A stretch of 64,000 nt of DNA from Closterium sp. Naga37s-1 (GCA_947471745.1 CANJKZ010000264.1:1185501-1249500); one strand, 5' to 3'; shown: positions 19,845 to 32,665, counted from the stretch's first letter. Made by a program: numbers and translations. Notes: generated by a model from the letters alone, not told the origin.

Positions 19845-21500
19845 ATGTATGGCTCTCCACGATCCAACAACGGCTCTTCTGTTACGAGCCCATCACGCCC
19901 AACAGCGTCTCTAGCTGCTGACAATTCTTATATGCAGCAACAACAATATCAGCAACAACCGATGTACGGCATGCCACTGAGCAATCAGTCCGTACACACA
20001 ACCGCAGCAGCGGCATCATCGGCAGCAGCCGCAGCAACAGCGGCATCAGCAGCCACAACAGCTGCAGCTGCAGTAACTGGTTCTACTAATCAACCAGGAC
20101 AATAGTCTAGTTTCGTACCGACTGGACCATATCAATATCAAGGGGCTTACCAGCCAACAAATCTTCAACAACGTGTTAATGCTGCCGTCTTGTCACTTAA
20201 CAAGATGTTTCCAACTCCTATGAGTCTTGATGGCTCGAGTTATCAGCATGGACAGATGCCACAAGGGAGCGACGGGTCAAACAACTCCTTCTCTTTTGTT
20301 CCTGTTGGACAAGGACAACAAGCATCACAAGGATCACAGATGCCATCACTTTATCAGTTACAGTCAGCTGACGGAACTGGAAACTATCTTCCTGCTACTG
20401 CAAATCCAACAAAGATTAAAACGACAATGCCATTTAACGGTCAAGAGTTTTATACCTGGAGTTTCGAATTCGAGCTTGGTGGCTCCAGTTATCAGCTTGG
20501 GCAGATGCCACAAGGAAGCGACGGGTCGAATAACTCCTTCTCTTTCGTTCCTGCTGGACAAAGACAACAAGCACCACAAGGGTCACAGATGCCATCACTT
20601 TATCAGTTACAATCAGCTGACGGCACCAGAAACTATCTTCCTGCTACTGCAAACCCAACAAAGATTAAAACGACAATGCCATTTAACGGTCAAAACTTCT
20701 ATACCTGGAGTTTCGAATTTGAGCTTCATGTTCAAACTGCGGGATTCTGGCAATTGTTCGACGGTACAGCACCCTTTCCATCTCACGGCTCACCAATTCA
20801 ACAGGCCACTTTTCGATCGGCGTCACTGACTGCATACACAGTTCTCATTCGTAATATGACACCGACTGAACAGCATGGTATTCGTCCTTTTCGTACCAGT
20901 ACTGCTCTTGTTGAAGCAGCTTAGTTATACCTGCAAGGAGTTTACATGGCAAAGGACACTGTCAACCAGAGTAAAATAGTAACGCAGCTGTCAAATATAC
21001 AGATGATAAACGGCGAGAAGGTGACGCAGTATATCAACCGTGCTCGAAATCTGCGCGACCAGCTTCATAAGTGTGGAGGATACTTCCCCGACGCTATGTT
21101 TCACACGGTGCTACTCGCGGGTCTTGGACCAGAATGGCGGTAGTGTCGCTCTATTCTTCGGATGCAAGCAACGTTGTCTGAGGGGGCACTCTGTGCCGCT
21201 CTCATCGCCGAGCAGCAGGATATGGACCTACACAACGCTCGAGGAGGGAAAAAGGTGGTTAATAACACAGTCAGTTTTTATTCTACTCCACGTCACAAGC
21301 CAGTTTGCTCCTTTTGCCGTAAAGCAGGTCATACTATCGATGCCTGCTGGTCGAAGGATAAACCAACTTGGAAGCGGTCTGCATCGAAACACACCAAAGA
21401 TTCTTCGAGTGAAGCTGTGAAGCCGGAAGCTGCGAAGCCGGAAGCTGCGAAGCCGAAAGCTGCGAAGCTGAACTCTGCGAAGCCGCCTGCTACACCTGTC
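19845..21500 (+). pseudogene. R1 gag part
   Basis: Gag region: a Gln/Ala-rich start, a duplicated segment containing KIKTTMPFNGQ, the copia gag core and a CCHC knuckle (CSFCRKAGHTIDAC). Then comes a short array of Ala/Lys/Pro/Glu repeats (EAAKPEAAKP) at about 21415-21490. Fossil. Confidence 0.88.
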
Positions 21501-23220
21501 AAGACACAAGCGAAAGAAGTTATTAATTGTATGACGTCAGTTTCTACCGTCTACGATCCTGACGCCGAAGACCGTGTTCATAATAACTTCAACGATGAAC
21601 TCAATACGCCCATACCACCCGAGGTCTACGCCAACCTTGCACATACCTTGGAAGGTCCCAACACATGGTATCTCGACAGTTGTTGCGGCCAGCATATGTG
21701 TTCCTCAGAAAATCGTTTTGTCATCAATCAGCGTCGTCTTCAGAACCCATGCGTTGTCACCGTCGCCAACAATCAACGTCTTACAGCACACTGGATGGGT
21801 AACATCATTCTTGATTCCGTTGAAGAAGACTTCAGTCTTCACCTTACCAATGTACTTCTCGTTCCTTGACTTGGCTTCAATCTGATGTCATTTGCACAGC
21901 TCATGCGGAATGGGATTACTCTTCTTGGCGAACCTGGAAAATTTACTTTGAAATATGGAGACAGGAAACCCGGCACGGCAATCGAACAGAATGGTGTATT
22001 CGTCCTCAACTTCGTACCTGAGCGCACCACTGCCGACTCCGAAAATATTCTCTCTCTTGGCCCTTGGGAGCATCGCGATGACATTGATTACACCGATGAT
22101 ACCGTTCCTCGTGAGGGAGTTGTACCCACGTCTTCAACCACGGCTGCCGCTGTCATGCTGACCTTCGACAATCAAGGCCTGAATGACGTTCAGAACTCCC
22201 GCTACTATCTTGCTCAAGTTGGAGATACGACGAATATGCCCACGGGTGAAGGCGCTTGGGGGGCACAGGAACCTGACGAAACCACTTGGGGAGAAACACC
22301 TGTTGATCGTGATCGACGTCTTCTCACTGAAGCAGAACAGCGTGTCGCTGACATGGAAGTCCTCGACTCCGGACGACTTGTCGGCGTTGAGCCTAAACCT
22401 GCAGCATCAGATCAAGAAAGCGGGGAGTTAGTTCTTTCACCTGGCGAATACGTCGACGTTGAAATAAAAATTCCACCACCTAACCTTACCAGGTTCATCC
22501 CGCCTGTCACAGATCATGTTCGCGCTGACAGTCATCGGCTGCTGTTGTCTTTCTTCGCTAACGCCGATCATTATCTGCGCGCACAGGGACACAAAGCTAC
22601 TGCAGACACATGGCATAAGCGTCTTGGTCATCCGTCGCAGTCTACGCTCAACAACACAATCAAAGCTGCTGTTCTCGACAAGAATTCGCTTCTCTTACAT
22701 GGCGGCCTCGAAATGAAACCGGTCAATCGTCCGTCACCCTGCTTAATCTGCCCAGCAGCAAATCTACCGCACGAACCGTACCCGTCTCATTTTCCTGGCG
22801 CTGAGGATTATCGCTTGATGGAAAAAGTTTACAGCGATATTCTAAACTTACCTGCGTGAGGGTTTCAATGGCGAGAAATACGTCATCACGTTTACTGAAG
22901 CTTCTACTCGATACGTCTGGACTGGTAACATGACTAACCGTTTTCTTGCCTTCACAGCGTTTCGAACATGGCTACCTCTCGCAGAACGTGAGTCCGACAC
23001 CAAACTCAAGTCCTTCCAGTGTGATGGAGGTGGGGAATATCGGAGTCTCGAGTTTACAACGTACCTGCAAGAGAGAGGCATACGGCGCCTATTCTCACGT
23101 CCTCACGCTCACCAACAGAGCGGTGTAGCAGAACGCCTCAATCGAACTCTGCAAGAAAAGATGTGAGCTCTGCTCACCCAGTCCCAGCTCGGCCCGCTCT
23201 ACTGGCCCTTCGCGATGGCA
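21501..23220 (+). pseudogene. R1 pol part 1: protease, pre-integrase, integrase
   Basis: Aspartic-protease-like WYLDSCCGQHM near 21665, pre-integrase HKRLGHPSQ near 22615 and integrase motifs (QCDGGGEY, HQQSGVAERLNRTLQ) near 23020-23155. R4 is inserted directly after. Fossil. Confidence 0.88.
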
Positions 23221-23225
23221 TAATC
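23221..23225. repeat. Target-site duplication of R4 (left)
   Basis: TAATC here and at 29475-29479 flanks R4. Confidence 0.88.
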
Positions 23226-23355
23226 TGTGAGAATCATGAGAGGAATGAATGAACTAGAAAGGAGATGGGTACAAGTAGAGAACACAAAAGTGTTGTACCC
23301 TCTAAGAACTACCCCACTACAGCCTAAACAGACTATAGCATATATAAGTTTGACA
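23226..23355 (-). repeat. R4 3' LTR
   Basis: 130-bp terminal repeat, about 98% identical to 29345-29474. Confidence 0.92.
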
Positions 23356-23584
23356 CACCCCCATAGGCAAAGTGGGGGAGAACAAGAGGTCACAAGACCA
23401 GTCAAGAAAGGCAAAGCAAGCTCAGGGTGGATCACAAAGTCACCACGCAGTCTGAGCACAAGCAAATGGCCACAAGGCCAGTTCACATGCAGATTTATAT
23501 AAAGGAGAACAAACAATACAGTGAATACAACCTAGCAAGTGTAAGCATGCAGGTATATGTATAAAGAGTACAGTACAGGCAGAG

Positions 23585-25400
23585 TCAAGAAGAAAGCAAG
23601 TGAGGCACAGTAGGTACAAGGCCTAACACAGTACAGAAACGCTGATGATCACAAGGCTGAAATGCCTTGGTGAAAACATCAGCAGTGTTGGCCTGAGAGG
23701 CCACGTAAGCAAGACGAAGCTGGCCACGCTGCTGCAACTCTCGAGCAAGGAAGTAGCGCAGAGCAATGTGCTTCGTTCTGTGCTCCAGTATGTGCTCCTG
23801 ACACAAGGCCAACATGGCCTTGTTGTCGACGTACAGAACTGGAGGAGAACGAGGCGCCTCTCCCAAGTCGGTCAGCAGGTAGGTGAGCCAGCGTAGCTCC
23901 TGTGCAGCCATGGCCCCAGCGTAGATCTCAGCCTCACAACTGGAGCTGAGAACAGAAGAAGAGCGGGTAGACTGCCAAGAGACAGAACCGGAGCCAAGAC
24001 TGAAGGTGTAACCCTGTGACGACCGCTGCGTAGCCAAGTCGTCAACCCAGGAGGCGTCAGCGTGACCAGTGAGGACAACTCAAGCCCGTCCTCCAAGCAC
24101 AAGCCCCATGCCCGATGTACTGCACAAGTATCGCAACACCCTCTTCGCAGCATCCCAGTGCACCTTTCGGTGCCTGCCGGGAGCCACGTAGCGAGTCAGA
24201 AGGCTGAGAGGGTATGCGAGGTCAGGTCGTGTGCAAGTCATCAGGTACATGAGGCAGCCCACAAGCTCTGGATACGGGCCACTCGGCTCTACGGACTCGT
24301 CCGAAGGTGGAGCTGAGAGCGAGTGACCGGTAGGCAGAGGAGTGGACTGTGGCGAGGAGTACGTGAAGCCGAAGCGCTGAAGGACCTGCTGCACCATGTG
24401 TGACTGAGTCAAGGTAATGGTGCGCTGTGCTCTGTCCCGGGTGATCCGCAAGCCAAGATAGCTTGTCAGCTCACCCAGGTCTGTGCACGTGTGTCTCTTC
24501 TGCAGCTCGGACTTCACGTGGGCGAGTGCCTCAGTGTCAGCAGTAGCAAAGACGAGGTCGTCTACGTACACGAGAACGTAGAACGGCGGCAGAGTAGTGT
24601 CAGTGCGTAAGAACAGAGAAGGGTCAGAAGTGGAAGGAGCAAAGCCAAGAGCAGCAAGAGTCGTCCTGAGAGTGTCGTGCCACTCACGGGGTGCCTGACG
24701 GAGACCGTAGACTGGCCGCCGGAGGCTCCACTGAGTACCAGCAGGAAACGATCCAGTGAAGCCTGGTGGGCGGCGCAGCCAGATCTCCTCGTGTAGGCTG
24801 CCCTGGAGGAAGGCTGTACTGAAGTCAAGCGAGTGGAGCTCGTAGTCACGCTGGGCGGCAACGTGCAGCAGTACCCGAAGAGTGGTCATCTTCGGGGTAG
24901 GGGAGAAGGTCTGGAAGAAGTCAACTCCCTGTCGCTGACTGAAACCACGTGCAACGTAACGCGCCTTGAAGACAGGCGGAGAACCCGGCGGCTGCTTCAC
25001 CCTGAAAATCCACATGCCACTGACGATGTTCGCCCCAGGCGGGGGAACCTCATCGACGTAGGTGCCTGTGGACTTCCAGGAAGCCATCTCGGCGTCCATG
25101 GCTGCCTGCCACTGAGAGGAGTAGGGAACCTCTATCGCCTCTGCGTAAGAGCGCGGGGTCGGGATGTCTGGTGCATCCGGGTCTCCCTCAGGGGCAATCA
25201 GCATGGACACGAGATGAGGTACAGAAGCGGCAAAGCACTCAAAGTCCTCCTGTCTGTCCTCAAGAACGTCCGTGCTAAGAGCACACTCACCCCCGACGGA
25301 CGGAGGACAGACAGACACAGACGCAGACTCAGCAACAAGACTAGTGGCGTAGTCTAGGCGACAGGCTGCAGCAAAGTCAACAAGCTCAGCAACAAGAGCA
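23585..25400 (-). pseudogene. R4 pol part: RT and RNase H
   Basis: Copia RT (PRSYAEAIEVPYSSQW, YVDDLVFATAD) and RNase H (SSSCEAEIYAGAMAAQELRW, HIALRYFLARELQQ). Fossil. Confidence 0.9.
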
Positions 25401-25929
25401 GACGCAGCAGAGGACTCAAACAAAGGGTCAGTGACAGCAGTGGCCAAAAAACGCGTGACAGCTGGACTAGCAGCACGTAGAGAGTCAGACGCAGGGTCCG
25501 GACCGGCAGGAAGAGAGGACGCAGGAGGAGACGGCAAAGGGACACGCTGCGGTGCAGTGGAAGGACGCAGAGTCATAGAGTGAGTGCCAGGGACAGGAGG
25601 AGGACGCGGACGCGAAACACGACTAGTGCAAACAGGTCGAACAGGCGACGCAGAACGAGACTCAGGCGACACAGGACGAGACTCAGGCTCACGACGCACC
25701 GTAAGACCTCTAGTCGGACCAGAGTAAGGAGAAGGACCAGGCAGTGGAGAGGGCGGCTGCAACTGCGAGTGGGACTGGATAGGCGGTAAACTCAGGAAAG
25801 GAGGAGGAGGACCAGGAGAAGGCGGGGAGCCAAGAACCTGCTGAAGGAGCGGAACGTAGTACGGCCGCGGCCGCGCAGCGCCTCCAGAAACAGCAGAGAC
25901 AGAACCGGTACCCTCAGCCCCAGGGTCTC

Positions 25930-26190
25930 CAGTCCCAGCAGCACCTCCAGCAGCTCCAGTACCAGCAGCACCTCCAGCAGCTCCAGCACCAGCAGCACCT
26001 CCAGTAGCTCCAGCACCAGCAGCACCTCCAGTAGCTCCAGCACCAGCAGCACCTCCAGCAGCTCCAGCACCAGCAGCACCTCCAGCAGCTCCAGCAGCAC
26101 CTCCAGTAGCTCTAGCACCAGCAGCACCTCCAGTAGCTCCAGCACCAGCAGCACCTCCAGCAGCTCCAGCACCAGCAGAGGAGCATCTGT
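25930..26190 (-). repeat. Ala/Gly linker array in R4
   Basis: Tandem units of about 27 bp (GCAGCACCTCCAGCAGCTCC-like on the plus strand) encode a Gly-Ala-Ala-rich linker ahead of the RT. Comparable arrays occur in R2 and R6. Confidence 0.88.
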
Positions 26191-26199
26191 CGGAGGGAA

Positions 26200-28366
26200 C
26201 GAGGAGGAGTGAGGAGCGGCGCGCTGCCGGCCCTCGACACAAGGAACACAGGTGGGGGCAGGCCCCGGAGGAAGGGGAGGGAGGGACCTGGGGAGACCAG
26301 AGACAAGGGCACGGGAGGCCATACCTCGAAGACGAGGCAGGGAGGGGTGACCAAGGCGGTGGTGCCAAAGGAGAGTCTCGTGCGACAGAGGACGACACGA
26401 GCAGGGGGCAGACACAGGACTAGACCTGGACGCTGCAGCAAACACCTGACTGGACGCAGCTACCTGACCAGACGCAGGGACCGGAGGAGGCGCAGTAGTC
26501 AGTGTGTACAGACTCAACCCTGGCCGACGGGTGAACGTGGCCAGGTGGCGGCCCATCCGAGAGCAAGTGCAGTGGGTCACACGCTGACCTCCAGGGGTGA
26601 ACTGGTCAACCCACGCGTCCTGGAGGTCAGCTCCACTCACCAAGTTCGAAGAGAACGAGGGGAGGTGGAGTCCTGACAGCAAGCCCGACAGGGCCGCAGG
26701 ACACAGTAAAACTGTAGAGGAGTGTGCAAGGACTGGGCCCCCTGAGGGGTCAGCAAGGGAGACCGCAACAGGCCGACTGAGCGGTGCTGTCTCTAAAGAA
26801 AGAGCGCGAAGCACCAGAGTCAACTGTGAAAGTGTGTAAGGACTCAGTAGGTGCAGTACCAGAGAGAGTAGACGCACCAGCACCTGGAGCAGCAGACGCA
26901 CAAGTACCTGGAGCAACAGACGCACTAGCACCTAGAGCAGCAGCCGCACTAGCACCTAGAGCAGCAGCCGCAATGCCCGGGTCGGGCGGGACACTCAGGT
27001 AACAGTCACCCTCAGTACTATCAGCAAGAGCATACATGGCAGCAAGGATAGCATCAAAATCTAGATCAAAGATAGGCACATTCTGCAGAAGCAGATCATG
27101 CCAGCGAGGGAGCTCAACAGCGTCAGGAAACTGGGTACGCCAAGCGTCAGTCAAGCGACCGAAGCAGCGCTGCATGGTGTGTGGGAGCCCACACACCTCC
27201 CCACTACGAGTGCCGGTGCGAAGAACATAAGTGCAGGGACCTGCACTCCCAGACCTCCCACGCCCAGCGTACCACTCACGAAGCTGCTGAACCGACGGGG
27301 TCTCACGGGTGCGCAGCTGCTGCTGGCGCTGGCTGCCACCAAAGCCTCCACGCTGCGCGGCTGCACCTCGACCAGCACCACCGCCGCCTCCACCTCCACC
27401 ACCGCTGCCGCTGCCTCCACCACCTCCGCCACTGCCGCCACCACCTCCACCGCCGCCACGACCTCCACCGCCGCCACTGAAGCCCCCACTCCCGGCACCA
27501 CCCCCACCTCCACCGCCACCCCCTCCGCCTCCTCCACCGCCTCTGCCACCGCCCCCGCCGCCCCCTCCACCACCCTTGCTCCCCTTGCCCTTGCTGTTGC
27601 GGCGTCTCCCACTAGGGGCAGACGCAGCTCCGACCTCCTCAGTGCCAACGAGGTCGACAGCAGCAGCAGAAGCAACAGAGGGGAGAAGGGGGACAAGGGA
27701 ACACCCCTTAAAGAAGGGGGTGCGACGGTCGCCGCGAGAAGCACCTACAGCAAAGATACTCTTCTCAGCCGCAGCAAGGCGCTCCTCTAGCAGGTCGACA
27801 GTCAGCTCGGTGGGGCAAAGGGAGAGAAAGTGGTCCCTGACTGAAGAGAGGGAGTCAGGGAGGCGGGTGACTAGGTAGTAAAGAGTGATGTACATGGGGG
27901 GGGGGTTCTTGGCACAGAACTCAGTGGGAAGGGCAGCGCGGTAGCGGGCGTCACTAGTGCGAAGGTGAGCAACTAGGTCAGCGACTGTGGCAAAGGCGGC
28001 AAGGTCAGGGAAAAGGTACGGCAGCATGAGGCGGCTAAGAGCAGCAGTGGCAGGGGAGGAGTAGCGTGCAACTACAGCGTCGTACAAAGACTGAGCAGTC
28101 TTGTACTGGCCAAAGTGTGCGCGCTCAGCAGGCAGCAGGTGACTATGAACAGCAAGACGAGCAACAACCTCACGAGTGGTCCACTGCGAGCGAACAGTAC
28201 TGTCAGCAGTGGCAGCAGGAGCAGTGGAAACACCGGACGTGTGATCGAAAAGGGATACCCCATCCCTAGAATCACACTGAAGAAAGAGCTGTAGGTCGTC
28301 AACCCACACGTCAAAGTCAACTGCACGTCCCTCAGCATCAAAGGTGAGAACGGTAGGACTAGCCAT
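26200..28366 (-). pseudogene. R4 gag, protease and pre-integrase parts
   Basis: Gag begins MASPTVLTFDAEGRAVDFD at 28366. A long Gly-rich stretch follows (about 27340-27600), then a protease motif (FTVDSGASRSFF) near 26800 and pre-integrase (LLWHHRLGHPSLPRLRG) near 26350. Fossil. Confidence 0.88.
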
Positions 28367-28399
28367 AGCAGCAGTAGGAGCAGTAGCAAGAGTAGCAGC

Positions 28400-29230
28400 A
28401 GTAGCAGCAGTAGCAGCAGTAGAAGCAGTAGCAGCAGTGCTGCTCGGTAGGGCAGTGCGGCTCGGTGGGGTCGGCGCGGTTCGGCTGAGCGGCGCGGCTC
28501 GGCTGGGCGGCGCGGCTCGGCTGGGCGGCGCGGCTCGGCTTACCAGATACGGGTGCAGGGGCGGGCCGTAACTGCAGGGGCCGCGCCAGTAGGGGCCGGC
28601 AGAGGCTCGTCAGCAGGGGCCGGCAGGGGCACGCCAGTAGAGGCGCGTCAGCAGGGTCCGGCAGAGGCGCGTCAGCAGGGGCCGGCAGGGGCGCGCCAAC
28701 AGGGGCGCGTCAGCAGGGGCCGGCAGAGGCGCGCCAGCAGGGGCCGCGCCAGTAGGGGCTGGTAGGGGCTCGTCAGCAGGGGCCGGCAGGGGCGCGCAAG
28801 TAGGGGCGCGTCAGCAGGGGCCGGCAGAGGCACGTCAGCAGGGGCCGGCAGGGGCGCGCCAGCAGGGGCCGGTAGGGGCTCGCCAGCAGGGGCGCGTCAG
28901 CAGGGGCCGGAAGGGGGGCCGCGAAGAGCCGCTGAAGGGGCCGCGAAGGGCCGCTAAGGGGCCGCGAAGAGCCTCGGAGAGGGCCGCGAAGGGCCGTGAA
29001 GGGGCCGCGAAGGGCCGCGAAGGGCCGCGAAGGGCCGCGAAGTGGCCTCGAAGGGCCGCACAAGGGGCCGCGAAGGGCCGCGAGGGGCCGCGAAGGGCCG
29101 CGAAAGGGGCCGCGAAGGGCCGCGAAAGGGGCCGCGAAGGGCCACGAAGGGGCCGCGAAGGGCCGTAAGAGGGGCCGCTAAGGGCCGCGAAGGGACCGCG
29201 ACGGGCCGCGAAGGGCCTCGAAGGGCAGGC
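28400..29230. repeat. GC-rich tandem leader of R4
   Basis: Two successive arrays lie between the 5' LTR and gag: one with GGGGCCGGCAGGGGCGCG-like units (28560-28920) and one with GGGCCGCGAAG units (28920-29225). No coding potential. Confidence 0.88.
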
Positions 29231-29344
29231 GCACGAGGCGCAGCTAGGACAAGCGCGAAGCGCGCTTCGGGTAGGTAAGGAAAAAAATATTATTAGTGGT
29301 GGGCCCCAAAAAAACAGTCCCACTAGGGAACCTGCTCTATACCA

Positions 29345-29474
29345 TGTGAGAATAATGAGAGGAATGAATGAACTAGAAAGGAGATGGGTACAAGTAGAAA
29401 ACACAAAAGTGTTGTACCCTCTAAGAACTACCCCACTACAGCCTAAACAGACTATAGCATATATAAGTTTGACA
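29345..29474 (-). repeat. R4 5' LTR
   Basis: 130-bp terminal repeat with the primer-binding site on its left side. Confidence 0.92.
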
Positions 29475-29479
29475 TAATC

Positions 29480-31712
29480 TTCTGTCTTCATCAGCTCTAC
29501 CCAACAATGCATCACCTCACTTGTTGTGGACAGGAAAATTGGGCACTACAAAACTTCTTAGAGTTTTCGGATGTGTCGTGCAATACCGTCCTCCTACTGC
29601 TCCGCTCGGAAATTTTGGTCAACGTGCTAAGTGGGGTCTTCATCTCGGCCTCAAAAAAGAGTTTTCTGCCTGGCGCATCATGGATTATCGCAGTCGCCTT
29701 CTGGTTCCTGCCCGTGACTGTATTTTCTACGAAAACCTGACCCTTCCTACTTTCGAACAATATCTTGCCACGCAGCGTGACCCTGCTACTCTTTTCCACG
29801 GTGTTCGTTCATTCGCTACCACCGACGCCGAACTCGCTGCCAGCGAAGAACCTGACCTCAATGATGCACGTGAAGCTGCTCCCGATCCACCTATACCAAC
29901 CACTTCTTCCGGATTTCCGGAATTCATTCCTCTCGTCGACGCTAATCCAGAGGACGTTCGTGATGTTCATCATACTTACCTGGTGGACGACCAACGACGT
30001 CCCATGCCAGCTGTAACTGACAGCAGCATCCGCGTCGATCCTGACGAAGACAGTGGTGAACAGAGTGAACCTGTCAATTTCGCAGGTCAAACCGAAGACA
30101 GTCCTAATTATCAAACTGGTCTTCAGATACTGGGACTCGCAGCAGCTGTACAGTACAATTCTAAAGAAGTCGCAGAACCGAAAACTGCCCGACAGGCTCT
30201 TTCAGGACCACATCGCGAAAAATGGCGTGAACCTATGGATCGTGAATTGGCTGCCCTGGAAAAACGGGAGACTTGGGAGCTCATACCCATCGAGAAAGCC
30301 GTAAATAAAAAGATTCTTACCGGAAAGTGGGTCTTCAGGGTGAAGACGAAAGCTAATGGCTCTTACGAAAAACATAAGGCAAGGTGGGTTGTTCGCGGTT
30401 TTGACCAAACTCATGGGGTCGACTACACGCTAACTTTTGCCCCGGTGAGCCGACACACAAGTGTTCGTCTCGTCATCTGCGAAGCAGCTGCGAAGAATTT
30501 TCCGCTTCGAAAAATTGATGTTTCCAACGCGTTTCTATACACTGACGTCGATGCTGAAATCTATGTCGAATATCCGCACACCTATCCGACAAATCCGCCA
30601 AGTGTCAGTAAGCTCAAGAAGTCACTGTACGGTATCAAACAAGCACCGCGACTGTGGCAGCAGCATTTGAACAGAAAACTTACAGAAGTTGGGTTCCGAC
30701 AACTGCCGCATGATCCCGGGATGTATCGACTAGACGACAAGGGGAGCTACGCGCTGCTCGTGGCATACGTGAATGACATTCTCTACGTTAGCTCTTCGGC
30801 TTCCTTGGGTGATCGCATCGAAGCAGATTTGAAGAAATCTCTCGACTTAACCGTCTCCACCGAAGTAAGCCAATTTCTTGGGTTAAACTTTTCGCGAACC
30901 TCCTCTGCCATTCACCTCACAACATCGAAGTATGCTGAGTCACTGCCATTCAATATTCCTACAAATTACGATCTACACCCACCGGGCACGTCCTAAACAA
31001 CACCAAACTTTCAGCAGCTGGCCTACAACTGTACCAGCAGCAACTTGGGTGTCTTCTCTTCGCAGCAGTCACATGCCGTCCCGACCTTGCTTACGTCGCA
31101 AGCTATCTCGCACAGTTTTTACGCTGCCCAAAAGAAGAACACCGTCTCGATCTTCATCGCGCTCTACACTACTTTGTCGCAACACCAACAGTCGGGCTGA
31201 TTTTCAACACATGAAAACCGACCGACAAAATGTACCTCAGCGGATATGTCGACGCATACCACGCTGGTGACACGTCAGATCGTCGGTCACGAACAGGCTA
31301 CATCTTCTGTCTCGAGCCAACTGGTCCAATCTCGTGGAATTCATCAAAACAGGAACTCATGTCACTTTCCTCGGCTGAAGCAGAATTCATTGGCGCGTGT
31401 GCTGCAACCCGAGAAGGATTATACTTACAGGAACTGCTCGACAAAGCAAAGTTCGTCACGCCGAATCAGTTTACGTTGCAGTGCGATAACCAGAGTGCAA
31501 TTACCATCGCCACCAAGCCCGGCTTCGTCAATCGCACGAAACATATCTCACTGCGTTACTTTTTCGTCAAGGATGCGATCGACAAGGGGAGAATACGCCT
31601 TGTCTACTGTCCCACTGGTGACATGGCAGCTGACTCACTTACCAAGAAACTGACACGACAGAAATTTCACAACTGCAACCAACTCAGCGGTGTTTCTGAG
31701 GAAACCGGATAA
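29480..31712 (+). pseudogene. R1 pol part 2: integrase tail, RT and RNase H
   Basis: The integrase C-terminal region (LLRVFGCVVQYRP, LKKEFSAWRIMDYRSR) is followed by the RT (GKWVFRVKTKANG, VAYVNDILYVS) and RNase H (SAEAEFIGACAATREGLYL, RTKHISLRYFFVKDA). It ends just before the right LTR. Fossil. Confidence 0.9.
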
Positions 31713-31742
31713 CTACACCGAACTCCTAGAAGTGAAGGGGAG

Positions 31743-32175
31743 TGTTGAGATAATATCGAGACTTAAGCACTTCAAGGAATTCGTGTAGTACAGTTAGTAC
31801 AGTGCGAGACTTCGCACGTAATAGTGAAGTACCGATAGGCTGGCGTAAGCAAAGCGCTACGCGCCCTAGGATGACGTCAGCACATAGCTATAGGCCTCGC
31901 AAATAGTCACGTACCGTTTCAGAACACGAATAGCGTGAATAGCACAGTACAGTATGCAAATAGGTACTTTACTCTAGCTATATATTCTGTATGTTTGTCG
32001 TTTTATAATATATCTGATTTAAGAGACATAGATCCTGAAACATATCACTACATGGGCTTATATTAGTCCAAACAAAGCCTCCTACACTGGCTTTAACTCA
32101 TATAAAGACTTCCGCTACGACAGGAAGCTACCATCCTAAGTATACGATCCTATTCAATCATTTCAAATTCTAACA
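31743..32175 (+). repeat. R1 right LTR
   Basis: 433-bp uninterrupted LTR, TGTTGAGA...TCTAACA, followed by the GAAGG duplication. It serves as the template for recognising the split left LTR. Confidence 0.93.
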
Positions 32176-32289
32176 GAAGGAAAATGTTTTTGTTATATGT
32201 ACGCTTTTGATACGAAATGTTGGAGTCCCGATAATCTCGGGTGTTATACAGGAAGGATGCGGAATCTGCATTCAGTGTACACATTCGAT

Positions 32290-32436
32290 AAAAGGCTGAA
32301 AAATCAGTTCCCTTCCATAAAAAAGGCTAAAATTTCAGGGTTACAAAATAAAGAAGGCTGAAAGTTCAGGGTTGGAACAGAAAAAAGGCTGAAAATAAGT
32401 CAAATCAGGGTAAAAAGCCTGATATCTTAGGGCCTG
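32290..32436. repeat. Right terminal/subterminal repeat of T1
   Basis: Degenerate tandem units (GGCTGAAAATTCAGGGTT-like) run to the terminus AGGGCCTG. On the opposite strand they resemble 32666-32840 of T2. Confidence 0.82.
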
Positions 32437-32498
32437 CTACACTGTTTGCAGCACTTGGCCAAGGCAAGTGGCCAAAATAACATGCTCCAGTGCACTTA

Positions 32499-32647
32499 GG
32501 GCATGATCATATGCTCTTATCAGGAAACCTCTTATCAGGCTTGCCTTGTAAAATTCACGAAGGTTTTTGGGTTTAGGGAAATTTCAGTGTGTTTTGACGT
32601 AAGCCTGATAAAAGATTGGCCTGATAAGGGGCTGTAGGAACATGCCC
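32499..32647. mobile_element. M1: PIF/Harbinger-like MITE
   Basis: A 149-bp element with imperfect ~26-bp inverted ends (GGGCATGATCATATGC left; GGGCATGTTCCTACAG right, opposite strand). It is flanked by TTA at 32496-32498 and 32648-32650. The 3-bp TTA duplication and G-rich termini fit Harbinger-type MITEs. It lies between T1 and T2. Confidence 0.72.
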
Positions 32648-32657
32648 TTACACATGA

Positions 32658-32665
32658 GTAGAAAC
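32658..32665. repeat. Left target-site duplication of T2
   Basis: GTAGAAAC here and exactly at 44796-44803. Confidence 0.85.

Larger units (their letters stand above)
23226..29474 (-). mobile_element. R4: minus-strand copia element inside R1 pol
   Basis: LTRs of 130 bp (23226-23355 and 29345-29474) differ at about two positions, so it is young. A TGGTATAGAGC primer-binding site abuts the 5' LTR. Recognisable parts: a GC-rich tandem leader, gag, protease, pre-integrase, an Ala/Gly repeat linker, RT and RNase H. It is of the same lineage as R2, R5 and R6. Broken, with a few breaks. Confidence 0.91.
12305..32175 (+). mobile_element. R1: Ty1/copia LTR retrotransposon, host of R2, R3 and R4
   Basis: A plus-strand copia fossil with LTRs of about 430 bp. 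The left LTR (12305-19789) is split by R2 and R3; the right LTR is 31743-32175. The LTRs start TGTTGAGA and end TCTAACA. A primer-binding site of the initiator-Met type (TGGTATTGCGAGC) follows at 19790, and a purine tract precedes the right LTR. Parts in order: gag with zinc knuckle, protease, pre-integrase, integrase, reverse transcriptase, RNase H. R4 sits within the integrase-RT part. The LTRs agree at roughly 97%, making R1 older than its guests. It is broken, with several breaks besides the three insertions. Confidence 0.93.
12050..32436. mobile_element. T1: TIR DNA element (8-bp TSD), split by nested retroelements
   Basis: The left end reads CAGGCCCTCAGAT and the right end, on the other strand, CAGGCCCTAAGAT. 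Both are followed inward by a series of degenerate ~25-35 bp units of the kind AAGGCTGAAAATTCAGGG separated by A/T runs. The 8-bp duplication CTACACTG brackets it exactly. Subtracting R1 (12305-32175) and one copy of R1's duplication leaves about 510 bp, so T1 is a short non-autonomous element, MITE- or foldback-like. An 8-bp duplication suits the hAT or P superfamilies; no transposase is present, so the superfamily is open. Confidence 0.82.

Noticed and set aside
27309-27878. Pro-rich plus-strand frame opposite R4 gag
   Set aside because: It is the mirror of the Gly-rich gag tract.
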